Positions 16,367 to 24,448 of a stretch of DNA of 64,000 nucleotides are shown piece after piece. The notes below the pieces were generated by a model. The model saw only the letters and a program-made list of their open reading frames with translations, ran no database searches and was not told where the DNA came from. This DNA comes from Acididesulfobacillus acetoxydans (GTDB lineage Bacteria > Bacillota > Desulfitobacteriia > Desulfitobacteriales > Desulfitobacteriaceae): the NCBI RefSeq assembly GCF_900016645.1, contig NZ_CDGJ01000037.1; one strand, given 5' to 3'. How positions within the stretch are numbered: position 1 is the first letter of the stretch; each line of letters starts with the position of its first letter. The translations under genes and the position numbers were made by a program.

Positions 16367-16801
16367 ATGACATTCCGCCGTCTGGGTAGGCCCCCGGGGT
16401 CGGGACAAGGCGGGAAAAGGAGACAAAGCCCACAAGAACGGGTAGGGTTCCGGGCTGGGAAAATCTGCTCGGGACGGGGAGACCGGGGTTTTACTCTTTG
16501 GGAACTTCTGTTGGTCCTAGCCCTAATGGGATTTCTCATGGGCTCATTTATTCCTCATTTTACCTCGTCGTTCATTCCCATTCAGAAACGAATGCAAGAG
16601 GCCGACGTGCGAAGAGTTGAGGGAGCGCTGCAACTTTACAAAGTGGATGTGGGTGCTTTGCCGCGGCATTTAGAGGACCTAATTAGGAAACCGGAAGGGG
16701 TCAAAGGCTGGCAGGGACCATATTTAAAGGAACGGCCCTTAAGTGGCCCGGGGATGGTTTATACGTTTGACTCTTACGGCCGTGTGGAAGTTTCTCCATG
16801 A
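16367..16801 (+). CDS. Type II secretion/T4P pseudopilin (GspG type)
   Basis: A 144-residue pseudopilin with an unusually long basic leader of about 42 residues before G-FTLWELL and the hydrophobic helix. The C-terminal domain matches the GspG pattern: helix, VGALPRHLEDLIRKPEG, then W.GPYLKERP. The ATG at 16367 with a GGAAGG site is used. Its stop overlaps the next gene (ATGA). Confidence 0.75.
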   Translation: MTFRRLGRPPGSGQGGKRRQSPQERVGFRAGKICSGRGDRGFTLWELLLVLALMGFLMGSFIPHFTSSFIPIQKRMQEADVRRVEGALQLYKVDVGALPRHLEDLIRKPEGVKGWQGPYLKERPLSGPGMVYTFDSYGRVEVSP

Positions 16802-17232
16802 GTAAGGGCGGGAAGGGTCAGGGTTTTGTCCTGATGGACGTGCTGTTGGCGGTCATGTTGTTCGGCTTGGGATTTGCGGTGCTTTACGGTTTGAACGAAA
16901 GCGCTTGGGCGGAGGCCGGTGCGGCCGCAAATCTTACCGAAGCGGCCAATCTCGCCCAGAAAAAGCTTGAGGATCTGCACGAGCGCAGTTGGCCGGAAAA
17001 CTTCGCTTTGGAGAAGTGTCTGCCCGGTGGAAGTGCCTGCGGGCAAGAGGGGCGTTTTCAGTGGAGTGTCGCCTCAGAATGGGGAGAACTGCCTGACATT
17101 CTGGATGTCACAGCGGAGGTCTGCTGGTCTGAAGGGTGGACTAGGAAAAGTTATCGCTTGCAGAGCATCTATTTTGTCGAGAGAGACGATTCGGCAGCAG
17201 ACCAAGGGGCGATACCTGGGACCAAGGGGTGA
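16798..17232 (+). CDS. Minor pseudopilin (PilV/GspI-like)
   Basis: A 144-residue protein starting in an ATGA overlap with the preceding pseudopilin. The leader is short (MSKGGKGQG) before FVLMDVLLAVMLFGLGFA; the +5 residue is Asp rather than the usual Glu. Three cysteines are present in the C-terminal part. Its position among pilins supports a minor pilin role. Confidence 0.65.
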   Translation: MSKGGKGQGFVLMDVLLAVMLFGLGFAVLYGLNESAWAEAGAAANLTEAANLAQKKLEDLHERSWPENFALEKCLPGGSACGQEGRFQWSVASEWGELPDILDVTAEVCWSEGWTRKSYRLQSIYFVERDDSAADQGAIPGTKG

Positions 17233-17387
17233 GAAAGCGGCTGCAGAACAATTAGGGCAGCCGGGTCGATCTGCCGTTAAAGGGCTCCTGGGTATATTGG
17301 GTGTGAGGTTTCGAAATGGACGTGTTAAAGCGATGGAGCGGGCCATACAGACGGAACGAGCATCCGCCCGTATCGGGAAGGGGCTTT

Positions 17388-17867
17388 ATGGTCTCGCAAG
17401 GGTTTACCCTGCTGGAGACGTTGGCGGCGCTTCTCCTCAGCGGTATTCTGTTAGCCGTCGGCCTGCCGCTGTTAACCGGACAGTGGCGGGGAGAGGTTCG
17501 CGAAAAAAGGCAGCTGGAAGTTCTCTACGGTGTAATGAATGCGGGGCGGTGTGTGACGGATGCGGTTCGCTCGGCTGCGGAAGTTGAATTCAGCCGCTCT
17601 GGGGTGCTCAGGGTGCGAAGCTGGGACCAAACGGGTGTTTCAGCCGGAACGGATGAGTACAGGGTCGCGGACCTTGACGGCGATGGTAACCCGGATCTTT
17701 ACCGCAAACATGAGGGCGAGATTAATCCCGTGGCGGGAAGGATCTCGGGGTTTCAGTGCAAGGAGGTTGCGCAGAGAGTGTGGCAAGTGGATCTGCAGGC
17801 GAGTTGGGGAGACGAGAGGGCATCGTGGAGCACTCTTGTCTATCGCCGGGCCGATTCCGCCAAGTGA
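17388..17867 (+). CDS. Minor pseudopilin (PilW/ComGF-like)
   Basis: A 159-residue protein with a very short leader (MVSQG) before FTLLETLAALLLSGILLA, then a beta-rich domain. The ATG at 17388 follows GGGAAGGGG and is preferred over a longer in-frame ATG at 17316. Near its end the sequence carries DLDGDGNPDLYRK, a calcium-binding-loop-like stretch (DxDGDGxxD). Calcium-binding minor pilins occur in secretion and twitching systems. Confidence 0.65.
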   Translation: MVSQGFTLLETLAALLLSGILLAVGLPLLTGQWRGEVREKRQLEVLYGVMNAGRCVTDAVRSAAEVEFSRSGVLRVRSWDQTGVSAGTDEYRVADLDGDGNPDLYRKHEGEINPVAGRISGFQCKEVAQRVWQVDLQASWGDERASWSTLVYRRADSAK

Positions 17868-17995
17868 GTTTCCGTGGCGGAGTGAGTTTCCCCGGGAGAG
17901 CGAGTTTATCCCACGGAGGGGATTTTCCATGCGGAGCGAGTGTTCCCGTCGGGGCAGATTTCAGCGGCGGAGCGAACTTCCCGGCGAGATGAATT
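17868..17995 (+). repeat. Degenerate 21-24-nt tandem repeats at the PilX leader
   Basis: Units such as GTGAGTTTCC(G/C)(T/C)GG...GGAG recur six or so times between the PilW stop and the hydrophobic helix of the PilX-like protein. In one frame they read like loose FxGG repeats (VSFRGG, VSFPGR, ADFSGG). They lengthen the leader of the pilin gene at 17929. Confidence 0.55.
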
Positions 17996-18435
17996 TCTCC
18001 GGCGCGGCGGATTCGCTCGGCGGGGTCTGTCTCGGGACCGAAGGGGGGTTTGCGACCCTGCTGGTCCTCCTGCTGCTCACTGCCTTGTTTCTATACGGAG
18101 CGGAAGGTTACGTCAGGGCCAATGCGGAAAATCGTATGGCCCATAGGGAGGCCCAGAGCCGTCAAGCCGTTTATGCCGCGGAAGGAGGAATTGAGTGGGC
18201 GAAGGATGAACTCCTCCTTAACCCCGACTTGAAGGCAGGGCGACTGTCTCTCGACGGGGGAGAGGTGGCAATCGCGGTGGAGTCGGCTTCCGATCCCAAG
18301 GGGGGCTCCCGGGAGGAGGTGTATCTGGTGACCTCGACGGCGCGAGTAGGCCGGGCAGAACGGAAGATATCAGTGGTGTTAAAGAGAAGTTTGGGTCGCT
18401 GGCTGGTTCTGTGCTATCGGGAAATACACCAATGA
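17929..18435 (+). CDS. PilX-like minor pilin
   Basis: A 168-residue protein. A leader made of repeat-derived sequence precedes GGFATLLVLLLLTALFLYG, a hydrophobic helix with the PilX N-terminal pattern. SRQAVYAAEGGIEWAKDELL follows, which is diagnostic for PilX_N proteins (the AxxAEAGxxxA helix). The ATG at 17929 has a GGAGGGG site 8 nt upstream. The stop is 1 nt before pilB. The conserved Glu at +5 of normal pilins is missing, as in PilX-type proteins. Confidence 0.65.
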   Translation: MRSECSRRGRFQRRSELPGEMNFSGAADSLGGVCLGTEGGFATLLVLLLLTALFLYGAEGYVRANAENRMAHREAQSRQAVYAAEGGIEWAKDELLLNPDLKAGRLSLDGGEVAIAVESASDPKGGSREEVYLVTSTARVGRAERKISVVLKRSLGRWLVLCYREIHQ

Positions 18436-18436
18436 C

Positions 18437-20305
18437 ATGAAAGACAAGAGCGATAGGGCCGGCGGGAAAGGCCATTGGGAATTTGGCCGGCACCTGTTGG
18501 CCTGCGGGCTGATCGGAAAAGAGGATCTGGAAGCCGGCCTCAGTGTTTCGCGTGAGGATGGGGAACGAATAGGAGAAGTGCTGGTCCGGTTGGGTTTTCT
18601 CAGCAGGGAACAGTTGAACGAAGCCCTGAGTACTTATTTGAGGATTCCCCGTATCGAGCTGGCTCAGGCCGAAATTGATCCGCAGGCAGCCCAGCTGATT
18701 CCGGAAGACCTGGCCCGCCGCTACAGGGCGATTCCGGTCGCGCTGGGGAACAATGTCTTGCGGGTGGCGGTTGCCGATCCCACATCGGTTGGGATACTGG
18801 ACAACATCCGGCTTTTAACGGGATACGATACCATACCGGTTCTTGCCGATGAAGGGGACATCTTAGCCGCGATCCGGCGGCATCTGACGGTCCGGCAGAC
18901 GGTGGCCCAGCTGGAGACCCTAAAAGAGGTGGTGGCGGAGTCGCCTGTGGAGTGGCCGCTCCGGGATGGCGGCGAACCCGGGCAGGACGCTCCCACCGTG
19001 CGCTTGGTGGATTCCATCCTCCAGCAAGCGGCGGAAATGTCTGCGAGCGACATCCACTGGGAACCGCGGGAACAGTCGTTTTTGGTCCGTTTTAGGTTGG
19101 ACGGCCGGCTGCTGCCCAACTCGTCCCTTCCTTCGGCGCTGGCGCGCAATGTTCTCTCCCGCCTGAAAATGATGGCCGGAATGGATGTCGCGGAAAGACG
19201 ACTGCCCCAGGATGGCCGTTTAGCGATTGAGGTTGGCCGGCGTCGCATTGATTTGCGCGTGTCGACTTTGCCGACAGTCTACGGGGAAAAAGCGGTTGTG
19301 CGAATACTGGACCCGCTGACTGCCCAGCGGACTCTGGAGGGGTTGGGGATGCGCCCGCAGGTTGAGCAAGGGCTGCGGTTCCTTCTGGAGCGGCCTCACG
19401 GCTTGGTCCTGGTTACCGGACCGACCGGGAGCGGCAAGACGACGACACTGTACGCTTTGGTGCGGGAACTCCGGGCCGAGGTTTTCAACATTGTTTCGAT
19501 CGAGGATCCGGTTGAATATCGGCTGCCGGGGGTGAACCAAGTGCAGGTTCACAGCAAAGTCGGACTGACCTTTGCCGGCGGGTTGAGGGCCATCCTGCGC
19601 CAAGATCCGGACGTGATCATGGTGGGAGAAATACGGGATGAGGAGACGGCCGAAATCGCCGTACGGGCGGCTCTGACCGGACATCTCGTGCTCTCCACCC
19701 TGCACACCAACACGGCGGCGGAAGCGATTACGCGGCTTTTGGACATGAAGATAGAGCCTTATCTTCTGGCGGACGCCCTCGGCGGGGTCGTGTCCCAACG
19801 TTTGGTCAGAGTTCTCTGCCCTGTTTGCAAGATCCTTGAGGCTGCGAATGATGCCTCGGGGCCGCATGCCTTCTCCGCTGATCTATCCCCGCGGACCTTT
19901 CGCGCCGTTGGTTGCCCGGAGTGTCTCGGCACCGGCTACAAGGGGAGGATTGGACTGCATGAATTTCTGCGTTATGATCAAGTAGTCAGGGAATTGATTT
20001 TGGAACGCAAAGGTTCACAGGCGATCGAAGAGGCGGCAATTGGCGCCGGTATGGTGACACTCCTGCAAGACGGGATGGAGAAGGTTAAGGAGGGTTTAAC
20101 CACGGTGGAAGAAGTCTACAGAGTAACTTTTGGGGTGCAGGATGAACGCTGTGCCCCGGCAGGGGCAAGCGCAAGGAGTGAGTATCGACCGTCGGGAAAG
20201 GTGCGGGATGAGGGCTATTCTTCGGCAGGTGCGGATGAAGGATGTGCTCGGGAAGCGGGAGGATGTGCGCGGAAGGCGGGAAAGGAGAGGACACAGCAGA
20301 TATGA
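18437..20305 (+). CDS. pilB: Type IV pilus assembly ATPase PilB (GspE family)
   Basis: A 622-residue hexameric motor ATPase powering pilus extension. Residues of about 10-160 form an MshEN/GspE N-terminal domain. The motor domain follows with Walker A GPTGSGKTTT (about 330), the Asp box, Walker B (LRQDPDVIMVGEIRD), the His box (TGHLVLSTLHTN) and a zinc tetracysteine (CPVC...CPEC near 455 and 495). The last 50 or so residues are a repetitive, Gly/Ala/Arg-rich tail with cysteines that is not part of the family and comes from degenerate tandem repeats (about 20140-20295). It overlaps pilT by ATGA. Confidence 0.93.
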   Translation: MKDKSDRAGGKGHWEFGRHLLACGLIGKEDLEAGLSVSREDGERIGEVLVRLGFLSREQLNEALSTYLRIPRIELAQAEIDPQAAQLIPEDLARRYRAIPVALGNNVLRVAVADPTSVGILDNIRLLTGYDTIPVLADEGDILAAIRRHLTVRQTVAQLETLKEVVAESPVEWPLRDGGEPGQDAPTVRLVDSILQQAAEMSASDIHWEPREQSFLVRFRLDGRLLPNSSLPSALARNVLSRLKMMAGMDVAERRLPQDGRLAIEVGRRRIDLRVSTLPTVYGEKAVVRILDPLTAQRTLEGLGMRPQVEQGLRFLLERPHGLVLVTGPTGSGKTTTLYALVRELRAEVFNIVSIEDPVEYRLPGVNQVQVHSKVGLTFAGGLRAILRQDPDVIMVGEIRDEETAEIAVRAALTGHLVLSTLHTNTAAEAITRLLDMKIEPYLLADALGGVVSQRLVRVLCPVCKILEAANDASGPHAFSADLSPRTFRAVGCPECLGTGYKGRIGLHEFLRYDQVVRELILERKGSQAIEEAAIGAGMVTLLQDGMEKVKEGLTTVEEVYRVTFGVQDERCAPAGASARSEYRPSGKVRDEGYSSAGADEGCAREAGGCARKAGKERTQQI

Positions 20306-21360
20306 TGGCGGTGGAGGAACTTTTACGTTTAGCCGGGGAGGCAAAGGCTTCGGACATACATCTCTCTGTGGAAAGTCCCCCGGTCTTTCGGGTGGATGGC
20401 GCTTTACTTCCCTTATCAGAGGACAAGCTGAGCCGGACAGATGTCGAGGAGTTCGCCGCTCGCTTGTTAAATCAGGTTCAAGCCGCGAAATTCGCCGAGT
20501 CGGGAGAGTTGGATTTCTCCTTCGGTTTGCCCGGGGTCGGCCGCTACAGGATGAATGCCTTCAGGCAGAGGGGCTCGGTGGGCATGGTTATTCGTCTCAT
20601 CCCTTTTGAAAGTCCGGCGCCGGAAGCTTTGGGCCTGCCGCGGGTGGCGGTGGATCTGGCTAATCTGGGGAGAGGGCTGGTTTTGGTTACGGGGCCGACG
20701 GGGAGCGGCAAGTCGACGACTCTGGCCTCGCTAATCGACCGGATAAACCGAACCCGGGCTTGCCATATCGTCACGATCGAGGATCCGATTGAGTATTTGC
20801 ATCGTCATCAGAAGAGCCTGGTCAACCAGAGGGAAGTGGGCAATGACACTCGATCCTTTGCCACTGCCCTACGGGCGGTCTTGAGACAAGACCCGGACGT
20901 CATTCTCGTGGGCGAAATGCGGGACTTAGAAACCATGAGTACCGCCATCACGGCGGCAGAAACCGGACATCTGGTTTTCAGCACCTTGCACACGAATGAC
21001 TCAACCCAGGCGGTGGATCGTATGATCGATGTCTTTCCCCCCTATCAGCAGCAGCAGATTCGGGTCCAGTTGGCCGCGGTTCTGCAGGGAATTTTGGCCC
21101 AGCAACTCTTGCCCAGAGCCAATCGGCGCGGAAGGGTCGCAGCGATCGAAGTACTCTTGGCTACCCCCGCGGTGCGCAATCTTATCCGGGAGGGAAAAAC
21201 CCATCAGCTGGCGACTGTCTTGCAGACGGGCGGAAAACTGGGCATGCAGACCATGGATAAGGCCATCACCGATCTCCTGCGCCAAGGGATAATCACCCCC
21301 GAAACCGCCGCAGAGAGGATGGTAAATCCGGACGGCCTGCGCAATGCCCCCGGTTTTTGA
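20302..21360 (+). CDS. pilT: Twitching motility/retraction ATPase PilT
   Basis: A 352-residue retraction ATPase. An N-terminal PAS-like domain (ASDIHLSVESPPVFRVDG) precedes Walker A GPTGSGKSTT near 132, Walker B (LRQDPDVILVGEMRD), the His box (TGHLVFSTLHTNDS), and ending MVNPDGL. Length is normal for PilT. The start overlaps the pilB stop. Presence of both PilB and PilT means the pilus can retract, so twitching motility or DNA uptake is plausible. Confidence 0.93.
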   Translation: MMAVEELLRLAGEAKASDIHLSVESPPVFRVDGALLPLSEDKLSRTDVEEFAARLLNQVQAAKFAESGELDFSFGLPGVGRYRMNAFRQRGSVGMVIRLIPFESPAPEALGLPRVAVDLANLGRGLVLVTGPTGSGKSTTLASLIDRINRTRACHIVTIEDPIEYLHRHQKSLVNQREVGNDTRSFATALRAVLRQDPDVILVGEMRDLETMSTAITAAETGHLVFSTLHTNDSTQAVDRMIDVFPPYQQQQIRVQLAAVLQGILAQQLLPRANRRGRVAAIEVLLATPAVRNLIREGKTHQLATVLQTGGKLGMQTMDKAITDLLRQGIITPETAAERMVNPDGLRNAPGF

Positions 21361-21636
21361 TCACCTACTCGGCAATCACACCTGTGAGGACGTGAGGGCT
21401 GACGGCCATATTAAGTCGGCCCCCAGCGTTGCTAAGCAAGTACAACCATGAAGGGCGGATCATGACGGGCAGTACCGATATTGCTTTTGGAGCAGATCAG
21501 ACGGTTTGGCTCCGGGCGGCTGTTGACGAAACGCAGTTTGGGAAGGGTTCCGGTTAGAGAAGATTCGGGAAAGAGACTCTTGTTTGAGGAGGTTCTTTTT
21601 TGAACCAGGTTCAGGTTTGAGAGGTCTTGGCAAGAC

Positions 21637-22860
21637 TTGCGAAAGAATGGTGGGAAACGCTTGAAAAGGGCAAGTTGTGTTTGGAAGGCAGTGGATGCCT
21701 CGGGAGCCATGCACAGGGGAATTTGGGAAATTGCGGACCCTGCGCAGACACGCGCTCTTCTCTTCAAGTGCGGTTACTTTCCGGTGTCGATCCGCCGGCG
21801 CCGGCCGGTTTTCCCTCCGTTTCTGTTCAAAGATACGAAAAGCATGTGGAGCGGGTTCGTCGGGCGCCTTTCCGCCTTGTTGGCCGCGGGTATTCCTCTG
21901 CTGCAGGCGCTGGACATTGTCGTTTTACAAGAGGATGATCCGAGTGCCGAGACGCTCTGGCGGCAGCTGCGGGAGAAGGTTGCCTCCGGTAACGACTTGT
22001 CCGCAGCCCTGTCGGCTCTTGATTGCCGCCTGCCCCTCTATGCCCTGGCGATGTTGCGGGGGGGCGAACACTCGGGAGATATCATCTCGGCATTAAAGAA
22101 CCTAGCGGAGGAATTGGATCAGGAACGGAATTTTACGCGTAAAATTCAGGGCGCCTTGGGATATCCTTTGCTCCTCAGCGGGGCTGCTCTCGGCGTTTTA
22201 TACGCGATGGGAATGTGGGTCCTGCCGGTGTACGAGCGACTGTTTCGCAGCTTGCAGGCGGACTTGCCTTGGCCGACCCGGGTCATTTTCCTCCTTGCCC
22301 GGCACCTTTCCGCTTTTTCCCTGGTCTCGGCTGCAGCGCCGCCGGTTTTATTGCTCTATTTCCGCCTTCGTTACGGTGAGGAGTGGTTAGGGCGCATACG
22401 GGGGTGGCTGGGCCGCCTGCCGCTTTTGAAAAAGGTTTATCGACTGAGGGAGCTGCTTCATTTTAGCCGGGTTATGGGAATGCTGCTGCAGGCGGGAGTG
22501 ACTTTGGACAAAGCGCTTGACGTGGCCGAGGGGACGGCGGAAAGCGGTGCTATGAACCGTATGATCACGCACCTAAAAGAAGGGGTGCGCCAGGGGCGCA
22601 CTCTGGTTCCGATTCTTCGGGCCGACGACTTGTTGCCGGTGGCGGCCCGCGAGATGTTGGGAGTGGGGGAAGAAGCGGGACAGTGGGACAAGATGTTTAA
22701 CCACGTGGCGGACATGCTTGGGGCCGAATTAGAGGAACTTTTAGACCGGGCGGCCAAGCTCTTGGAACCCGCGCTGATTTTAGTCCTGGCGGGTCTGATC
22801 GGTGTAATCGCTGCAGGGGTTCTTCTGCCGGTCTTTGATCTGGGCACGCATTTGCAGTGA
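21637..22860 (+). CDS. pilC: Type IV pilus inner-membrane platform protein PilC
   Basis: A 407-residue platform protein with two GspF domains (about 70-190 and 270-395) and three hydrophobic helices, one at about 170-195, one near 222-245 and one at the C-terminus. The GspF signature EEAGQWDKMF is at about 348. It is preceded by a 276-nt stretch without a gene. The start is a TTG at 21637, uncertain, because the frame lacks a nearby ATG. Confidence 0.88.
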   Translation: MRKNGGKRLKRASCVWKAVDASGAMHRGIWEIADPAQTRALLFKCGYFPVSIRRRRPVFPPFLFKDTKSMWSGFVGRLSALLAAGIPLLQALDIVVLQEDDPSAETLWRQLREKVASGNDLSAALSALDCRLPLYALAMLRGGEHSGDIISALKNLAEELDQERNFTRKIQGALGYPLLLSGAALGVLYAMGMWVLPVYERLFRSLQADLPWPTRVIFLLARHLSAFSLVSAAAPPVLLLYFRLRYGEEWLGRIRGWLGRLPLLKKVYRLRELLHFSRVMGMLLQAGVTLDKALDVAEGTAESGAMNRMITHLKEGVRQGRTLVPILRADDLLPVAAREMLGVGEEAGQWDKMFNHVADMLGAELEELLDRAAKLLEPALILVLAGLIGVIAAGVLLPVFDLGTHLQ

Positions 22861-22863
22861 AAG

Positions 22864-22938
22864 GCGGAGGTTTACGTCAGAGAGCAGAGGTTTACGTCAT
22901 AACGCAGAGGTTTACGTCATAACGCAGAGGTTTACAGC
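22864..22938 (+). repeat. 20-nt tandem repeat, 4 copies
   Basis: The unit GCAGAGGTTTACGTCATAAC occurs in four head-to-tail copies (starts 22864, 22884, 22904, 22924; the first and last diverge) between pilC and the major pilin gene. There are no unique spacers, so it is not a CRISPR. It forms most of the pilin gene's leader. Confidence 0.85.
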
Positions 22939-22976
22939 CAAGCGTTTAAATTTTTTAAAGAAGAGAGGCGAGAACG

Positions 22977-23510
22977 ATGAATTTTCGGTTATCGGTGAGT
23001 TTGGGGTTAACGACGAGCGGAGGACGGTTTCGGGAAAGCGATGAGGCGGGTTTCACTTTGGTGGAACTGATGGCGGTAATGATCATTATCGGGATTCTTG
23101 CGGCCATAGCGATTCCCAAGTTGACAGCCGGGGCCGACGCGGCCCGACGCAATGCTGATATAGCGACAGCTCATGAGCTGAAAAGCGCGCTGGACCGATT
23201 CCAGGTGGAAAACGGGGTCTATCCGACAACAGACGAACTCAGCGCTGACGACTCCGGCAAGGTGACAGTCAAGGGTATGGCCGAGGGTTTTATTCCCAAG
23301 TACATTAACAGGCTGGATGCTTCCACGACCCAACAAAAGCCGGCCAACGCTGCCCATAAGGGGTTTGGGGTGGCCGAGTTGCCGGCCGGCGGGAGCGCGT
23401 ATACCCCCAGCCGTCTGATCACGGTTTTTCTCACTGCGGACGGTTCGGCCGCGGAGGTCGCGGCTTACGATGTCACTTTGACGCACGTGCTCTGGACTTC
23501 CGCTCAATAA
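22977..23510 (+). CDS. pilA: Type IV major pilin-like protein (PilA)
   Basis: A 177-residue prepilin. A 25-residue leader ends before FTLVELMAVMIIIGILAAIAIP, the canonical type IVa N-terminal helix with Glu at +5. A GspG/PilA-like C-terminal domain follows (LDRFQVENGVYPTTDEL and a GY/GF-rich end). It sits between pilC and pilD, the usual place of the major pilin. Its ATG at 22977 has a GAGAGGCGAG site, and the leader RNA carries the 20-nt repeat array. Confidence 0.88.
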   Translation: MNFRLSVSLGLTTSGGRFRESDEAGFTLVELMAVMIIIGILAAIAIPKLTAGADAARRNADIATAHELKSALDRFQVENGVYPTTDELSADDSGKVTVKGMAEGFIPKYINRLDASTTQQKPANAAHKGFGVAELPAGGSAYTPSRLITVFLTADGSAAEVAAYDVTLTHVLWTSAQ

Positions 23511-23673
23511 TTCGGTCTCGGCGCGGGGAGCCAAACAGTCCGGAGGACCGTTGGGGTTTCTATGCACCGGCGGGACGAAGTTACCGGTCTGATCGGGTCC
23601 GGGCCGAGACTCTAAAAGGCGGTTACGGCCAAGATGGTATCCGAGTTCAAATTTGGAAGGGGATTTTGACTTC

Positions 23674-24432
23674 ATGCTTTTTGCCTGGTCTTTTGGCGTG
23701 ATCGGGCTGCTCATCGGCAGTTTCTTGAACGTCGTCATTTATCGTTTGCCGAGGGGAGAATCCATCGCCGTTCCCGGTTCGCATTGTCCGGCCTGCGGCC
23801 ATTTTTTGCGCCCTTGGGAATTAATTCCCCTGCTCAGCTTCGCGGGCCTGCGGGGCCGCTGCCGGCAGTGCGGGGCCAAGATTTCCCGGCGCTATCCTTT
23901 GGTGGAGTTGGGCATGGGGCTGCTCTTTTTTTATACGGCTTGGCGCGCTTCAGTTGTTTCCCTGAACTTGTTTTCTGATCTGGCATTCCTGTCTTTACTG
24001 GTGGCCCTGAGTTTTATCGATCTTGATACCATGCGGCTGCCGGACAGCCTGGTTGTTCCCCTTTTTCTGCTGGGGCTGGTTCGGGCTTTATTCCTTCCGG
24101 TACAACCCGCTTTTGGCTACAGTGTCTTGGGCGCTGTGGCCGCCGGTGGGGGATTTTGGCTCATTGCCAGATTTTACCCGCGCGGGATGGGTTTCGGCGA
24201 CGTGAAGTTGGCTGCGGCCTTGGGTGCTTATCTTGGCTTTCCCAAGGTCTTCCTGGCCGTTTTCTTGGCCAGCGTCGGGGGAAGCCTTTGGGGTGGGCTA
24301 ATGTTGGCCTTAAGAAAAAAGAGCCTGAAGCAGCAAATTCCTTTTGGACCCTATTTGGCACTGGGAGCGATTTTGACACTCTATTGGGGGTCTTTGTTTA
24401 TGCAGCGCTATGTCAACGTGGTCGGCCACTGA
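23674..24432 (+). CDS. pilD: Prepilin peptidase/N-methyltransferase PilD
   Basis: A 252-residue polytopic membrane aspartyl protease (family A24). The N-terminal methyltransferase part has two CxxC pairs (CPACGHF and CRQCGAK). Catalytic aspartates are in FIDLDTMRLPD and in the GMGFGDVKLAAALGA (GxGD) motif. It cleaves the leaders of all pilins in this locus and methylates their new N-terminal Phe. The ATG at 23674 with GGAAGGGG is used. Confidence 0.93.
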   Translation: MLFAWSFGVIGLLIGSFLNVVIYRLPRGESIAVPGSHCPACGHFLRPWELIPLLSFAGLRGRCRQCGAKISRRYPLVELGMGLLFFYTAWRASVVSLNLFSDLAFLSLLVALSFIDLDTMRLPDSLVVPLFLLGLVRALFLPVQPAFGYSVLGAVAAGGGFWLIARFYPRGMGFGDVKLAAALGAYLGFPKVFLAVFLASVGGSLWGGLMLALRKKSLKQQIPFGPYLALGAILTLYWGSLFMQRYVNVVGH

Positions 24433-24448
24433 GGAAGGGGGAGGCGGT

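Noticed and set aside
16919..17587. 222-codon plus-strand frame across the pseudopilin genes
   Set aside because: It lies out of frame over two convincing pilin genes with proper prepilin leaders and looks like a high-GC shadow.
22864..22938. Possible CRISPR array
   Set aside because: Four 20-nt repeats are directly adjacent without unique spacers, and no cas gene is in the window.
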